From the NCBI RefSeq assembly GCF_001870435.1, contig NZ_MDDR01000035.1:248001-312000 (forward strand): a DNA stretch of 64,000 nucleotides, given 5' to 3'. Below, one piece after another: positions 14,202-26,191 of the stretch; within the stretch, counting starts at the first letter, position 1, and every line of letters begins with the position of its first letter. Source of the stretch: Pseudomonas costantinii. Its GTDB lineage: Bacteria; Pseudomonadota; Gammaproteobacteria; Pseudomonadales; Pseudomonadaceae. A program made the position numbers and the translations under genes. The notes below the pieces were generated by a model, which searched no databases, was not told where the DNA came from, and worked only from the letters and a program-made list of their open reading frames with translations.

Positions 14202-15875
14202 TTAAGCCTTGGCTGCTACGACCATCTTTTTAGCGTGGGCCAAGGACTCCTTGGTCAAGTCGATACCGCCAAGCATCCGTGCCACTTCCTCCACGCGTTC
14301 GGTCTTGTTCAGCTTGGACACGGCTGTGTGCGTTGCGTCGTTGCCACGCACCTTATGAACAAACAGATGCTGATGCCCTTGGGCGGCCACCTGTGGTAAG
14401 TGGGTCACTGTAAGCACCTGGCCGCGATCTCCCAGGCGGCGCAACAGCTGGCCGACAATCTCCGCCGTCGGCCCGCCGATACCAACGTCCACTTCGTCGA
14501 ATACCAGTGTAGGTACCCGAGAGGTTTGGGCGGTGATCACTTGTATCGCCAGGCTGATCCGCGACAGCTCGCCACCGGACGCTACTTTGGCCAATGCCTT
14601 GAGTGGTTGCCCGGGGTTGGCGCTGACCAGCAGTTCCACTTGTTCCATGCCTTGGGGTTGCAGCTCGTTGCTGGTGTTGGTGCGCAATTCGATGGTGAAG
14701 CGCCCGCCTGGCATGCCCAGGCGCTGGATTTCCTGCTCCACTGCGCTGGCCAGGCTGGTGGCTGCTTGATGGCGAAGGTCGCTGAGTTCGCGGGCCTTCT
14801 CTTTATAATGGCGGGCAAAAGAGGCGAGCTCGTCGCCCAGTCGCTCAATGGACTCGTCATTCGCGTTCAGGGTTTCGATTTCATCCAGCAATTTCTGCTG
14901 CATCGTCGCCACCTCGGTGGGCTGGATCCGATGCTTGCGTGCCAAGGTATAGATGGTGTCCAGGCGTTCCTCGATTTCCTGTAGACGCGCCGGGTCCGCA
15001 TCGAAGTGATCAAGGAAGCGGTTCAGTTCACCCACGGCTTCCTCTACCTGAATTTGTGCACTGGTCAGCAGGGTAGTGGCTTCGTTCAGTGAGCCGGACG
15101 CGCTATTCACGCTGGACAAGCGATTGAGGCTGGCTGTTAGTGCGTTGAGCACATTGCCCGAATCGCTCTCGCTGCATTGTTCTACCACCTGGCGGCAAAT
15201 ACCCAGCAGGGTTTCGGCATTGGTGAGGTTCTTGTGTTCTTGCTCCAGCTGCTCCAGCTCAGTTTCGCCCAGGCCCAGGCTTTCCAGCTCTTCAAGCTGA
15301 TAGCTGAGTAATTGGTGGCGAGCGCGCTGCTCGTCACCGGAGTTGGAGAGGCGCTCAAGTTCCTGGCGAGTCTGACGCCAGCGTTGGGCGGCCAGTTGTA
15401 CCTGGCGGGCAAGATCAGTCGCACCGGCATATTCATCAAGCAGGCGTCGGTGGGTGTCGGTTTTCAGCAGAGATTGGTGTTCATGCTGGCTGTGGATATC
15501 AATCAGCAACTCGCCCAAGGCTTTCAAGTCACCCAGAGGGCAGGGCGTGCCGTTGATATAGCCGCGTGAGCGTCCTTCCGCTGTGATGACCCGGCGCAGG
15601 ATGCACGGGCCTTCATTATTAAGATCGCGCTCGGCCAGCCAGGCTTCGGCCTCGGGAATATCCGCAAGGTCAAAGGTGGCGAGGATATCGGCCTTGTCCG
15701 CTCCGGGGCGCACTACGCCGCTGTCGGCGCGATCGCCGAGGGTCAGGCCCAGGGCGTCGAGCATGATCGACTTGCCGGCGCCGGTTTCGCCTGTGATTAC
15801 GCTCATCCCGCGATCCAGTTCGAGATCCAGATGTTCAACGATGGCGTAGTTATGTACGGACAGGTGCACGAGCAT
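14202..15875 (-). CDS. recN: DNA repair protein RecN
   Basis: 557 residues, an SMC-like ATPase for double-strand break repair. Walker A is GETGAGKSIML (about residues 29-39). Two coiled-coil arms fill residues 150-360 with long Leu/Glu/Gln-rich stretches. The C-terminal ATPase half has the ABC signature SGGELSRISLAI (about 425-437), Walker B PTLVFDEVDVGIGG and the D-loop/H-loop region VTHLPQVAAQ. It is a single-gene unit, divergent from grpE. In many bacteria recN is under SOS control; I saw no clear LexA box in the 254-base gap. Confidence 0.97.
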   Translation of the reverse strand: MLVHLSVHNYAIVEHLDLELDRGMSVITGETGAGKSIMLDALGLTLGDRADSGVVRPGADKADILATFDLADIPEAEAWLAERDLNNEGPCILRRVITAEGRSRGYINGTPCPLGDLKALGELLIDIHSQHEHQSLLKTDTHRRLLDEYAGATDLARQVQLAAQRWRQTRQELERLSNSGDEQRARHQLLSYQLEELESLGLGETELEQLEQEHKNLTNAETLLGICRQVVEQCSESDSGNVLNALTASLNRLSSVNSASGSLNEATTLLTSAQIQVEEAVGELNRFLDHFDADPARLQEIEERLDTIYTLARKHRIQPTEVATMQQKLLDEIETLNANDESIERLGDELASFARHYKEKARELSDLRHQAATSLASAVEQEIQRLGMPGGRFTIELRTNTSNELQPQGMEQVELLVSANPGQPLKALAKVASGGELSRISLAIQVITAQTSRVPTLVFDEVDVGIGGPTAEIVGQLLRRLGDRGQVLTVTHLPQVAAQGHQHLFVHKVRGNDATHTAVSKLNKTERVEEVARMLGGIDLTKESLAHAKKMVVAAKA

Positions 15876-16048
15876 GACGGCCGCTCCCAGGCTTTAAGTC
15901 TGGTTATTTATACAGTGTTTTGCTCGGGGCTGACAATCCTGGTGCTTAGCTCGATTTGCTTGAATGTCTTCTTCATTTAGAGCGATGAGGAATGAGTGCA
16001 TGGGAATTGGGTTGGGGCACTGGAAAGACTTTTGGTAACGCCTACGCC

Positions 16049-16076
16049 CTTGAACCTGGAAATTGTGGCCCCATAT
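16049..16076 (+). promoter_or_regulatory. Sigma-32 heat-shock promoter of grpE-dnaK
   Basis: CTTGAA at 16049-16054 and CCCCATAT at 16069-16076 are separated by 14 bases. This is an almost perfect match to the RpoH consensus (CTTGAA, 13-15 bases, CCCCATnT). It lies 54 bases upstream of the grpE start. Confidence 0.93.
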
Positions 16077-16129
16077 ACCGGAACAGAAGCGCGAGTTGAG
16101 TTCGCGCATGATTTTGAAAGGAGAAATCT

Positions 16130-16690
16130 ATGGCTGACGAACAGACGCAGGATACGCAAACTCCAGACGCCAATTCGGCTGTCGGTGATGAACTGACAAC
16201 TCGTGTGCAAGTGCTCGAAGAGCAATTGGCTGCTGCGCAGGATCAGTCTTTGCGTGTTGCCGCCGATCTGCAGAACGTCCGCCGCCGTGCCGAGCAGGAT
16301 GTAGAGAAGGCTCACAAGTTCGCGCTGGAAAAGTTCGCCGGTGATCTACTGCCGATCATTGACAGCTTGGAGCGTGGCCTTGAGTTGTCCAACCCGGACG
16401 ACGAGAACATCCGCCCAATGCGCGAAGGGATTGAACTGACCCTGAAAATGTTCCAGGACACCCTGAAACGTTATCAGTTGGAAGCTATCGATCCGCAAGG
16501 CGGCGAACCCTTTAAAGCTGAGCATCACCAGGCGATGGCCATGCAAGAAAGCCATGACTTGGAGCCTAACAGTGTCTTGAAAGTGTTCCAGAAGGGCTAT
16601 CAGCTCAACGGTCGCTTGCTGCGCCCTGCAATGGTGGTGGTGAGCAAGGCTCCTGCACCTGTTGCACCTTCTATTGATGAGCAGGCTTGA
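16130..16690 (+). CDS. grpE: Nucleotide exchange factor GrpE
   Basis: 186 residues. The N-terminal 25 residues are acidic and disordered. A long coiled coil (about 25-90) contains LQNVRRRAEQDVEKAHKFA, the family signature. The beta-rich head ends in EPNSVLKVFQKGYQLNGRLL, then RPAMVVVSK. GrpE releases ADP from DnaK. AAAGGAG lies upstream of ATG 16130, and a sigma-32 promoter lies 54 bases upstream. dnaK follows after 102 bases, so the two probably share the heat-shock transcript. Confidence 0.97.
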   Translation: MADEQTQDTQTPDANSAVGDELTTRVQVLEEQLAAAQDQSLRVAADLQNVRRRAEQDVEKAHKFALEKFAGDLLPIIDSLERGLELSNPDDENIRPMREGIELTLKMFQDTLKRYQLEAIDPQGGEPFKAEHHQAMAMQESHDLEPNSVLKVFQKGYQLNGRLLRPAMVVVSKAPAPVAPSIDEQA

Positions 16691-16792
16691 AATCCGCCGC
16701 AAGGCCCCCATTTATAAGTCAAGCGTTTAAGTGCTACCGCAGTTAGCCACCACTGCTGCGGCAACCAAATTCAAGTTTCGGGAGAGTAAATC

Positions 16793-18709
16793 ATGGGCAA
16801 AATTATCGGTATCGACCTGGGAACCACCAACTCCTGCGTCTCCGTGCTGGAAAACGGCGTTGCAAAAGTTATTGAAAACGCCGAAGGCGCGCGTACCACG
16901 CCGTCGATCATTGCTTACGCCAACGACGGTGAAATCCTGGTTGGTCAGTCGGCCAAGCGTCAGGCTGTCACCAACCCGCACAACACTCTGTACGCGGTAA
17001 AGCGTCTGATCGGTCGTAAGTTCGACGAAGAAGTCGTGCAGAAAGACATCAAGATGGTCCCTTACAAAATTGCCAAGGCTGACAACGGTGACGCCTGGGT
17101 TGAAGTAAACGGCCAGAAAATGTCGCCGCCGCAAATCTCGGCTGAAATCTTGAAAAAGATGAAGAAAACCGCCGAAGACTACCTCGGTGAAGCAGTGACT
17201 GAAGCGGTAATCACCGTTCCAGCCTACTTCAACGACAGCCAGCGTCAGGCGACCAAAGACGCCGGCCGTATCGCGGGCCTGGACGTAAAACGTATCATCA
17301 ACGAACCAACCGCAGCTGCTCTGGCTTACGGTATGGACAAGGCCAAGGGCGACCACACTGTGATCGTTTATGACCTGGGTGGCGGTACTTTTGACGTCTC
17401 CGTAATCGAGATCGCTGAAGTTGACGGCGAGCACCAGTTCGAAGTGTTGGCCACTAACGGTGACACCTTCCTCGGCGGTGAAGACTTTGACATTCGTCTG
17501 ATCGACTACCTCGTTGACGAATTCAAGAAAGAAAGCGGCATGAACCTCAAGGGTGACCCGCTGGCCATGCAGCGCCTGAAAGAAGCTGCTGAAAAAGCCA
17601 AGATCGAGCTGTCTTCCGCTCAGTCGACCGACGTTAACCTGCCGTACATCACTGCAGACGCTACCGGTCCTAAGCACTTGAACGTGAAGATCTCGCGCGC
17701 CAAGCTGGAAGCACTGGTTGAAGACCTGGTTCAGCGCACCATTGAGCCTTGCCGCATTGCTCTGAAAGATTCGGGTATCGACGCTTCCAAGATCGACGAC
17801 GTGATCCTGGTCGGTGGTCAGACCCGTATGCCACTGGTTCAGAAGCTGGTGACCGAGTTCTTCGGCAAAGAAGCACGTAAAGACGTGAACCCGGACGAAG
17901 CTGTTGCCATGGGTGCTGCCATCCAGGGCGCGGTATTGGCTGGTGACGTGAAGGACGTGTTGCTACTGGACGTAAGCCCGCTGACCCTGGGTATCGAAAC
18001 CATGGGTGGCGTGATGACTGCTCTGATCGAGAAAAACACTACGATTCCTACCAAGAAATCCCAGGTGTTCTCGACTGCCGACGACAACCAGGGCGCTGTG
18101 ACCATTCACGTGCTGCAGGGTGAGCGTAAGCAAGCGGCTCAGAACAAGTCCTTGGGCAAGTTCGACCTGGCCGAGATTCCACCAGCACCACGTGGCGTGC
18201 CACAAATCGAAGTAACCTTCGACATCGACGCCAACGGCATCCTGCACGTAGGTGCCAAAGACAAGGCTACTGGCAAAGAGCAGAAGATCACCATCAAGGC
18301 CAACTCCGGCCTGTCTGATGAAGAAATTCAACAGATGATTCGTGATGCGGAAACCAATGCTGAAGCCGATAAGAAGTTTGAAGAGTTGGCTGGTGCCCGT
18401 AACCAGGGCGATGCGCTGGTTCACTCGACGCGCAAAATGGTCGCTGATGCTGGCGACAAAGTGACTGCTGAAGAGAAGGTCGCGATCGAAGCTGCCGTGG
18501 TTGCCCTGGAAGCCGCTATTAAAGGCGACGACAAGGCTGCCATCGAAGCCAAGGTTGAGGAGTTGTCCAAAGTCTCCGCACCAGTTGCTCAGAAAATGTA
18601 CGCCGAACAAGGCCAGCCTGCCGAAGGTGCTGCACAGCATGCAGAGCCTGAAGCCAAGCACGACGATGTTGTCGATGCCGAGTTCGAAGAAGTCAAAGAC
18701 CACAAGTAA
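16793..18709 (+). CDS. dnaK: Molecular chaperone DnaK (Hsp70)
   Basis: 638 residues, full length. The nucleotide-binding domain has IIGIDLGTTNSCVSVLENG at residues 4-22, VYDLGGGTFDVSVIEI near 195 and ILVGGQTRMPLVQ near 340. The linker DVLLLDVSPLTLGIE precedes the substrate-binding domain and the C-terminal lid; the end EPEAKHDDVVDAEFEEVKD is the usual acidic tail. DnaK works with DnaJ and GrpE, all encoded here. The codon use is strongly biased to C-ending codons, as expected for a highly expressed gene. GGGAGAG precedes the ATG. Confidence 0.98.
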   Translation: MGKIIGIDLGTTNSCVSVLENGVAKVIENAEGARTTPSIIAYANDGEILVGQSAKRQAVTNPHNTLYAVKRLIGRKFDEEVVQKDIKMVPYKIAKADNGDAWVEVNGQKMSPPQISAEILKKMKKTAEDYLGEAVTEAVITVPAYFNDSQRQATKDAGRIAGLDVKRIINEPTAAALAYGMDKAKGDHTVIVYDLGGGTFDVSVIEIAEVDGEHQFEVLATNGDTFLGGEDFDIRLIDYLVDEFKKESGMNLKGDPLAMQRLKEAAEKAKIELSSAQSTDVNLPYITADATGPKHLNVKISRAKLEALVEDLVQRTIEPCRIALKDSGIDASKIDDVILVGGQTRMPLVQKLVTEFFGKEARKDVNPDEAVAMGAAIQGAVLAGDVKDVLLLDVSPLTLGIETMGGVMTALIEKNTTIPTKKSQVFSTADDNQGAVTIHVLQGERKQAAQNKSLGKFDLAEIPPAPRGVPQIEVTFDIDANGILHVGAKDKATGKEQKITIKANSGLSDEEIQQMIRDAETNAEADKKFEELAGARNQGDALVHSTRKMVADAGDKVTAEEKVAIEAAVVALEAAIKGDDKAAIEAKVEELSKVSAPVAQKMYAEQGQPAEGAAQHAEPEAKHDDVVDAEFEEVKDHK

Positions 18710-19025
18710 GTTGGTCGCCCGGTTGACCGCTATCAAGCGGTGACTGGTAGGATGTCGCCGCGCGGGAGCTTGCTCCCGCGTTGGTGTGTCTGGGATATGC
18801 AAATTTTTACAGCATGCGACAGTGTTCGGGTGCTGGCGGTGTGATCGGGAATGCTCCTGCTTTCCGAGCGATATATACCGCGTTTTTGGCTGGGTCTCGG
18901 CTAAAAGTAGTAATGACCAGGATCGTTGAATTGACGTGAGTTGGGTCCGGGCCTGTATTGGGGCTCAACGAGTTTGGCGGGGCTCAGGAGGGTCTCGCCG
19001 AACGTCCTTAAGAGTGCAAAGACTT
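18710..19025. other. dnaK-dnaJ intergenic region
   Basis: 316 bases without a gene. A small hairpin (ACCGCT-ATCA-AGCGGT, 18727-18742) follows dnaK and could terminate or process its transcript. A single REP-type palindrome follows at 18761-18780. I found no sigma-32 promoter, so dnaJ is either read through from dnaK or has a promoter I could not recognise. Confidence 0.5.
18761..18780. repeat. REP-like palindrome
   Basis: CGCGGGAGCTTGCTCCCGCG is a perfect palindrome of the GGGAGC..GCTCCC type found in REP elements of fluorescent pseudomonads. It is a single copy. Compare the paired REPIN at 43150-43244. Confidence 0.75.
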
Positions 19026-20150
19026 ATGGCAAAGCGTGACTATTACGTAGTGTTGGGTGTGGAGCGCAGCTCCAGCGAGGCAGACCTGAAAAAGGCTTAC
19101 CGTCGCCTGGCGATGAAGCACCACCCGGACCGTAATCCAGATAGCAAAGAATCCGAAGAGATGTTCAAAGAGGCCAACGAGGCCTATGAATGCTTGAGTG
19201 ATCCGAACAAGCGCGCGGCCTACGATCAGTATGGTCATGCCGGTGTCGACCCTAGCATGGGTGGCGGCGGTGCTGGTTTTGGCGGTCAGAATTTCTCCGA
19301 TATTTTCGGCGATGTATTCAGTGACTTCTTCGGCGGTGGTCGTGGCGGTCAGCGTGGCGGCGCCCAACGTGGTAGCGACCTGCGCTACACCCTGGAGCTG
19401 AACCTGGAAGAAGCCGTGCGCGGCACCAGCGTCAATATCCGTGTGCCGACACTGGTCAACTGCAAGCCGTGCGACGGTTCTGGTGCCAAGAAAGGCTCCT
19501 CGCCGATCACTTGTCCGACCTGTGGCGGTATTGGTCAGGTCCGCATGCAGCAGGGCTTTTTCTCGGTGCAGCAGACCTGTCCACGCTGCCATGGCCAAGG
19601 CAAGATCATTTCCGATCCATGTGATTCCTGCCACGGCGAAGGCCGCGTCGAGGAGTACAAGACTCTTTCGGTGAAAGTGCCGGCGGGCGTGGACACGGGT
19701 GATCGTATTCGTCTGTCGGGCGAAGGTGAGGCGGGTACTCAGGGTGGGCCTGCGGGTGACCTGTACGTGGTGATCAATGTGCGCGAGCATTCGATCTTCC
19801 AGCGTGATGGCAAGCACCTGTTTTGCGAAGTGCCGATCAGCTTTGTCGATGCAGCCTTGGGTGGCGAGTTGGAGATTCCGACGTTGGATGGTCGGGTCAA
19901 ACTCAAGATCCCTGAGGGGACTCAAACCGGCAAGCAATTCCGTATCCGTGGCAAAGGCGTCGCGCCGGTGCGCGGTGGTGGTGCTGGCGACCTGATGTGT
20001 CGCGTGGCGGTGGAAACGCCGGTCAACCTGAATCGTCGTCAGCGCGAACTGCTTGAGGAGTTCCGCAGTTCGCTGGATGGTGATAGCTCGCATTCGCCGC
20101 AAAGCACTGGCTTTTTCGATGGCGTGAAGCGCTTCTTTGGCGACCTGTAA
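19026..20150 (+). CDS. dnaJ: Co-chaperone DnaJ (Hsp40)
   Basis: 374 residues from ATG 19026; the open frame reaches to 18936, but MAKRDYYVVLGVERSSSEAD is the true family start. J-domain with the HPD motif (KHHPDRN, His33-Pro34-Asp35), then a Gly/Phe-rich linker (GGGGAGFGGQNFSDIFG). Four zinc-finger repeats follow: CKPCDGSG, CPTCGGIG, CPRCHGQG and CDSCHGEG (about 147-210). The C-terminal substrate-binding and dimerisation domains complete it. DnaJ stimulates DnaK ATPase. dapB follows after 10 bases. Confidence 0.98.
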   Translation: MAKRDYYVVLGVERSSSEADLKKAYRRLAMKHHPDRNPDSKESEEMFKEANEAYECLSDPNKRAAYDQYGHAGVDPSMGGGGAGFGGQNFSDIFGDVFSDFFGGGRGGQRGGAQRGSDLRYTLELNLEEAVRGTSVNIRVPTLVNCKPCDGSGAKKGSSPITCPTCGGIGQVRMQQGFFSVQQTCPRCHGQGKIISDPCDSCHGEGRVEEYKTLSVKVPAGVDTGDRIRLSGEGEAGTQGGPAGDLYVVINVREHSIFQRDGKHLFCEVPISFVDAALGGELEIPTLDGRVKLKIPEGTQTGKQFRIRGKGVAPVRGGGAGDLMCRVAVETPVNLNRRQRELLEEFRSSLDGDSSHSPQSTGFFDGVKRFFGDL

Positions 20151-20160
20151 GGACGTGAGT

Positions 20161-20967
20161 ATGCGACGTATAGCCGTAATGGGCGCTGCCGGGCGCATGG
20201 GTAAGACGCTGGTCGAGGCGGTGCAGCAGCGCTCGCCGGCCTCCGGGCTGACGGCGGCGATTGTTCGTCCAGGCAGTACATTGATCGGTGCGGATGCCGG
20301 TGAGCTGGCCTCGTTGGGGCGTATTGGTGTTTCGCTATCGGGCAGCCTGGAGCAGGTGGCTGACGAGTTCGACGTGCTGATCGATTTCACATTGCCGGAA
20401 GTGATGCTGAAGAACCTGGCCTTCTGTCGTAAAGCGGGCAAGGCCATGGTGATCGGTACCACGGGCTTGAGTGCTGAGCAGAAGCAGCTGCTGGTGGAGG
20501 CGGGCAAGGATATTCCGGTCGTGTTCGCCGCCAACTTCAGTGTCGGTGTGAATCTGTCGCTCAAGTTGCTGGATCTGGCGGCGCGCGTGCTGGGTGACGA
20601 GGCGGATATCGAGATCATTGAGACCCATCATCGCCATAAGATCGATGCGCCATCGGGTACTGCACTGCGTATGGGTGAGGCTATCGCTGACGCGCTGGGT
20701 CGTGACCTGTCGAAAGTGGCAGTTTACGGGCGCGAAGGCCATACCGGCGAGCGTGCGCGTGACACCATCGGCTTTGCGACCGTGCGCGGTGGTGATGTGG
20801 TTGGTGATCACACCGTGTTGTTCGCCACCGAAGGCGAGCGCCTGGAAATTACGCACAAGGCGTCCAGTCGCATGACATTCGCCAAGGGGGCGGTACGTGC
20901 TGCACTCTGGTTGGAAGGTCGTGAGCCTGGTCTGTACGACATGCGAGATGTGCTGGATCTGCACTAA
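20161..20967 (+). CDS. dapB: 4-hydroxy-tetrahydrodipicolinate reductase
   Basis: 268 residues from ATG 20161; an upstream ATG at 20137 would overlap dnaJ. The NAD(P)-binding motif AVMGAAGRMGKTLVEAV is at residues 4-20. The catalytic and substrate-binding segment ETHHRHKIDAPSGTALRMGE lies near residue 155, with the key His and Lys. The enzyme makes tetrahydrodipicolinate for lysine and diaminopimelate synthesis. dapB precedes carA in other Pseudomonas as well. A terminator at 20977-21013 separates the two. Confidence 0.97.
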   Translation: MRRIAVMGAAGRMGKTLVEAVQQRSPASGLTAAIVRPGSTLIGADAGELASLGRIGVSLSGSLEQVADEFDVLIDFTLPEVMLKNLAFCRKAGKAMVIGTTGLSAEQKQLLVEAGKDIPVVFAANFSVGVNLSLKLLDLAARVLGDEADIEIIETHHRHKIDAPSGTALRMGEAIADALGRDLSKVAVYGREGHTGERARDTIGFATVRGGDVVGDHTVLFATEGERLEITHKASSRMTFAKGAVRAALWLEGREPGLYDMRDVLDLH

Positions 20968-20976
20968 TCAGTAGCT

Positions 20977-21013
20977 AAAACGGGGCCCCAGGATTACTCT
21001 AGGCCCCCGTTTT
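20977..21013 (+). terminator. Terminator after dapB
   Basis: AAAACGGGG-CC pairs with GGCCCCCGTTTT with one bulge, followed by a T-run. It lies 10 bases after the dapB stop. Confidence 0.85.
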
Positions 21014-21143
21014 TACCCGCTAAGCGACGTCCTGTCGCATTCTCCTGCCTTTAAGGCTCATTAGCGGTGGACCAAAAAAGCCTTTTTCTGTAAGCTACAG
21101 CTTTAGTGTGTCCACTAAAAGCGCGCAGAATAATTCAGTGAAG

Positions 21144-21181
21144 AAGCGGGGTGACGTGTCCATACGTCACTCCGCTTTTTT
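21144..21181 (+). terminator. Terminator-like hairpin in the carA leader (candidate attenuator)
   Basis: AAGCGGGGTGACGT pairs with ACGTCACTCCGCTT (14 pairs, one G-U) around a 6-base loop, and six T follow. It is 45 bases upstream of the carA start and 130 bases downstream of the dapB terminator. The only room for a carA promoter is before this hairpin. An inverted repeat TTTAGTG/CACTAAA at 21102-21119 and a GTGGAC/GTCCAC pair (21067-21115) lie just upstream and could form an alternative structure. Confidence 0.75.
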
Positions 21182-21226
21182 ACAACCTGCGATCGCCCTT
21201 TCAGGCTTTATTTACGGGAGGTCTTC

Positions 21227-22363
21227 TTGACTAAGCCAGCCATACTCGCCCTTGCTGATGGCAGCATTTTTCGCGGCGAAGCCATTGGAGCCGACGGTCA
21301 AACCGTTGGAGAGGTGGTGTTTAACACCGCCATGACCGGCTATCAGGAAATCCTTACCGATCCTTCCTACGCCCAACAGATCGTTACCCTGACCTACCCG
21401 CACATCGGCAATACCGGTACTACGCCGGAAGACATTGAGTCTGATCGTGTCTGGTCGGCCGGCTTGGTCATTCGTGACTTGCCACTGGTTGCGAGCAACT
21501 GGCGTAACACGATGTCGCTGTCTGATTACCTGAAAGCCAACAACGTTGTAGCGATCGCCGGTATCGATACGCGCCGCCTCACACGCATCCTGCGTGAAAA
21601 AGGCTCGCAGAACGGCTGCATCATGGTCGGTGACAACATTTCCGAGGCGGCGGCCATCGCTGCGGCTCAGGGCTTCCCCGGCCTGAAAGGCATGGACTTG
21701 GCAAAAGTTGTCAGCACCCAAGAACAGTACGAATGGCGCTCCACTGTTTGGGACTTGAAGACCGACAGTCACGCAACTATCGAAGCTGCTGAGCTGCCGT
21801 ACCATGTTGTTGCCTACGACTACGGCGTCAAGTACAACATCCTGCGCATGCTGGTCGAGCGTGGTTGCCGCGTGACTGTGGTACCTGCTCAAACCCCGGC
21901 CAGCGACGTACTGGCCTTGCAGCCGGACGGCGTATTCCTGTCCAACGGCCCGGGTGACCCTGAGCCTTGCGATTACGCCATCCAGGCAATCAAGGAAGTG
22001 CTCGAAACCGAGACTCCGGTGTTCGGTATCTGCCTCGGGCACCAGCTGCTGGCCCTGGCATCCGGTGCCAAGACCCTGAAAATGGGCCATGGTCACCACG
22101 GTGCCAACCACCCTGTGCAAGACCTGGACACCGGCGTTGTGATGATCACCAGCCAGAACCACGGTTTTGCGGTGGATGAAGCGACCTTGCCGGGCAACGT
22201 CCGTGCAATTCACAAGTCGCTGTTCGACGGTTCCCTGCAAGGTATCGAGCGCACCGACAAGAGCGCGTTCAGCTTCCAGGGCCACCCTGAAGCAAGCCCG
22301 GGCCCGAACGACGTAGCGCCGCTGTTCGACCGTTTCATCAATGAGATGGCCAAGCGACGCTGA
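21227..22363 (+). CDS. carA: Carbamoyl-phosphate synthase small subunit
   Basis: 378 residues, glutamine amidotransferase subunit. The start is TTG (TTG ACT AAG CCA), supported by GGGAGG seven bases upstream and by the family start TKPAILALADGSIFRGEA. The N-terminal domain is followed by a class I amidotransferase domain: the nucleophile Cys lies in FGICLGHQLLALA (about residue 269) with His and Glu in FSFQGHPEASPG (about 350). It supplies ammonia to CarB for carbamoyl phosphate, the precursor of arginine and pyrimidines. carB follows after 105 bases with no gene between, unlike P. aeruginosa where an ORF separates them. Confidence 0.97.
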   Translation: MTKPAILALADGSIFRGEAIGADGQTVGEVVFNTAMTGYQEILTDPSYAQQIVTLTYPHIGNTGTTPEDIESDRVWSAGLVIRDLPLVASNWRNTMSLSDYLKANNVVAIAGIDTRRLTRILREKGSQNGCIMVGDNISEAAAIAAAQGFPGLKGMDLAKVVSTQEQYEWRSTVWDLKTDSHATIEAAELPYHVVAYDYGVKYNILRMLVERGCRVTVVPAQTPASDVLALQPDGVFLSNGPGDPEPCDYAIQAIKEVLETETPVFGICLGHQLLALASGAKTLKMGHGHHGANHPVQDLDTGVVMITSQNHGFAVDEATLPGNVRAIHKSLFDGSLQGIERTDKSAFSFQGHPEASPGPNDVAPLFDRFINEMAKRR

Positions 22364-22468
22364 CTGAGCGGTTTGCGGGTGGCCCCGAACTCCGGTGGCC
22401 CCCGCAGGCTCTTCAAAGATTGTTCAAGACGGCTTGCCGACTGACCTGCGGATTTGAGTGACAAACCC

Positions 22469-25686
<3,218 letters not shown>

Positions 25687-25690
<4 letters not shown>

Positions 25691-26163
25691 CCAAATACCC
25701 AATGACCGTCCAGGGTGCTAAGGCCCTGGAAGAGGAGCACATCCATCTGACCAAGGTCGTCCGTCCGAAGCTGAGCCAGGATATCGGTACGGCCCGCGAG
25801 TTGGGTGACTTGAAGGAAAACGCCGAATACCACGCTGCTCGTGAGCAGCAGGGTATGGTCGAGGCGCGGATCCGCGACATCGAAGGCCGTATGCAGAATG
25901 CGGTCATCATCGACGTCACGACCATTCCGCATACTGGCAAAGTGATTTTCGGCACCACCGTGGAAATCGCCAACGTCGAGACTGATGAGCGCGTTGTTTA
26001 TCACATCGTGGGCGAAGATGAGGCTGACTTCAAACTCGGTAAAATCTCCGTCGGTTCGCCGCTGGCCCGCGCCTTGATTGCCAAGGAAGAGGGTGATGTG
26101 GTGGCTGTGAAGACGCCTAGCGGCGTAATCGAGTACGAGATTGTCGAAGTTCGTCACGTCTGA
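25687..26163 (+). CDS. greA: Transcription elongation factor GreA
   Basis: 158 residues. The N-terminal coiled coil begins with KYPMTVQGAKALEEEHIHLT and carries the acidic tip DLKENAEYHAAREQQ (about 41-55) with the Asp/Glu residues that act in the RNA polymerase secondary channel. The C-terminal FKBP-like domain ends in VVAVKTPSGVIEYEIVEVRH. GreA triggers cleavage of backtracked RNA. It starts at the ATGA overlap with carB, so it is translationally coupled; a carB-greA link is also found in P. aeruginosa. Confidence 0.97.
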
Positions 26164-26191
26164 AAGGCGGCGCCCGCTTTACGCGGGCGCC

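Noticed and set aside
19008..20618. 536-codon open frame opposite dnaJ-dapB
   Set aside because: It spans two real genes on the other strand and has no recognisable domain.
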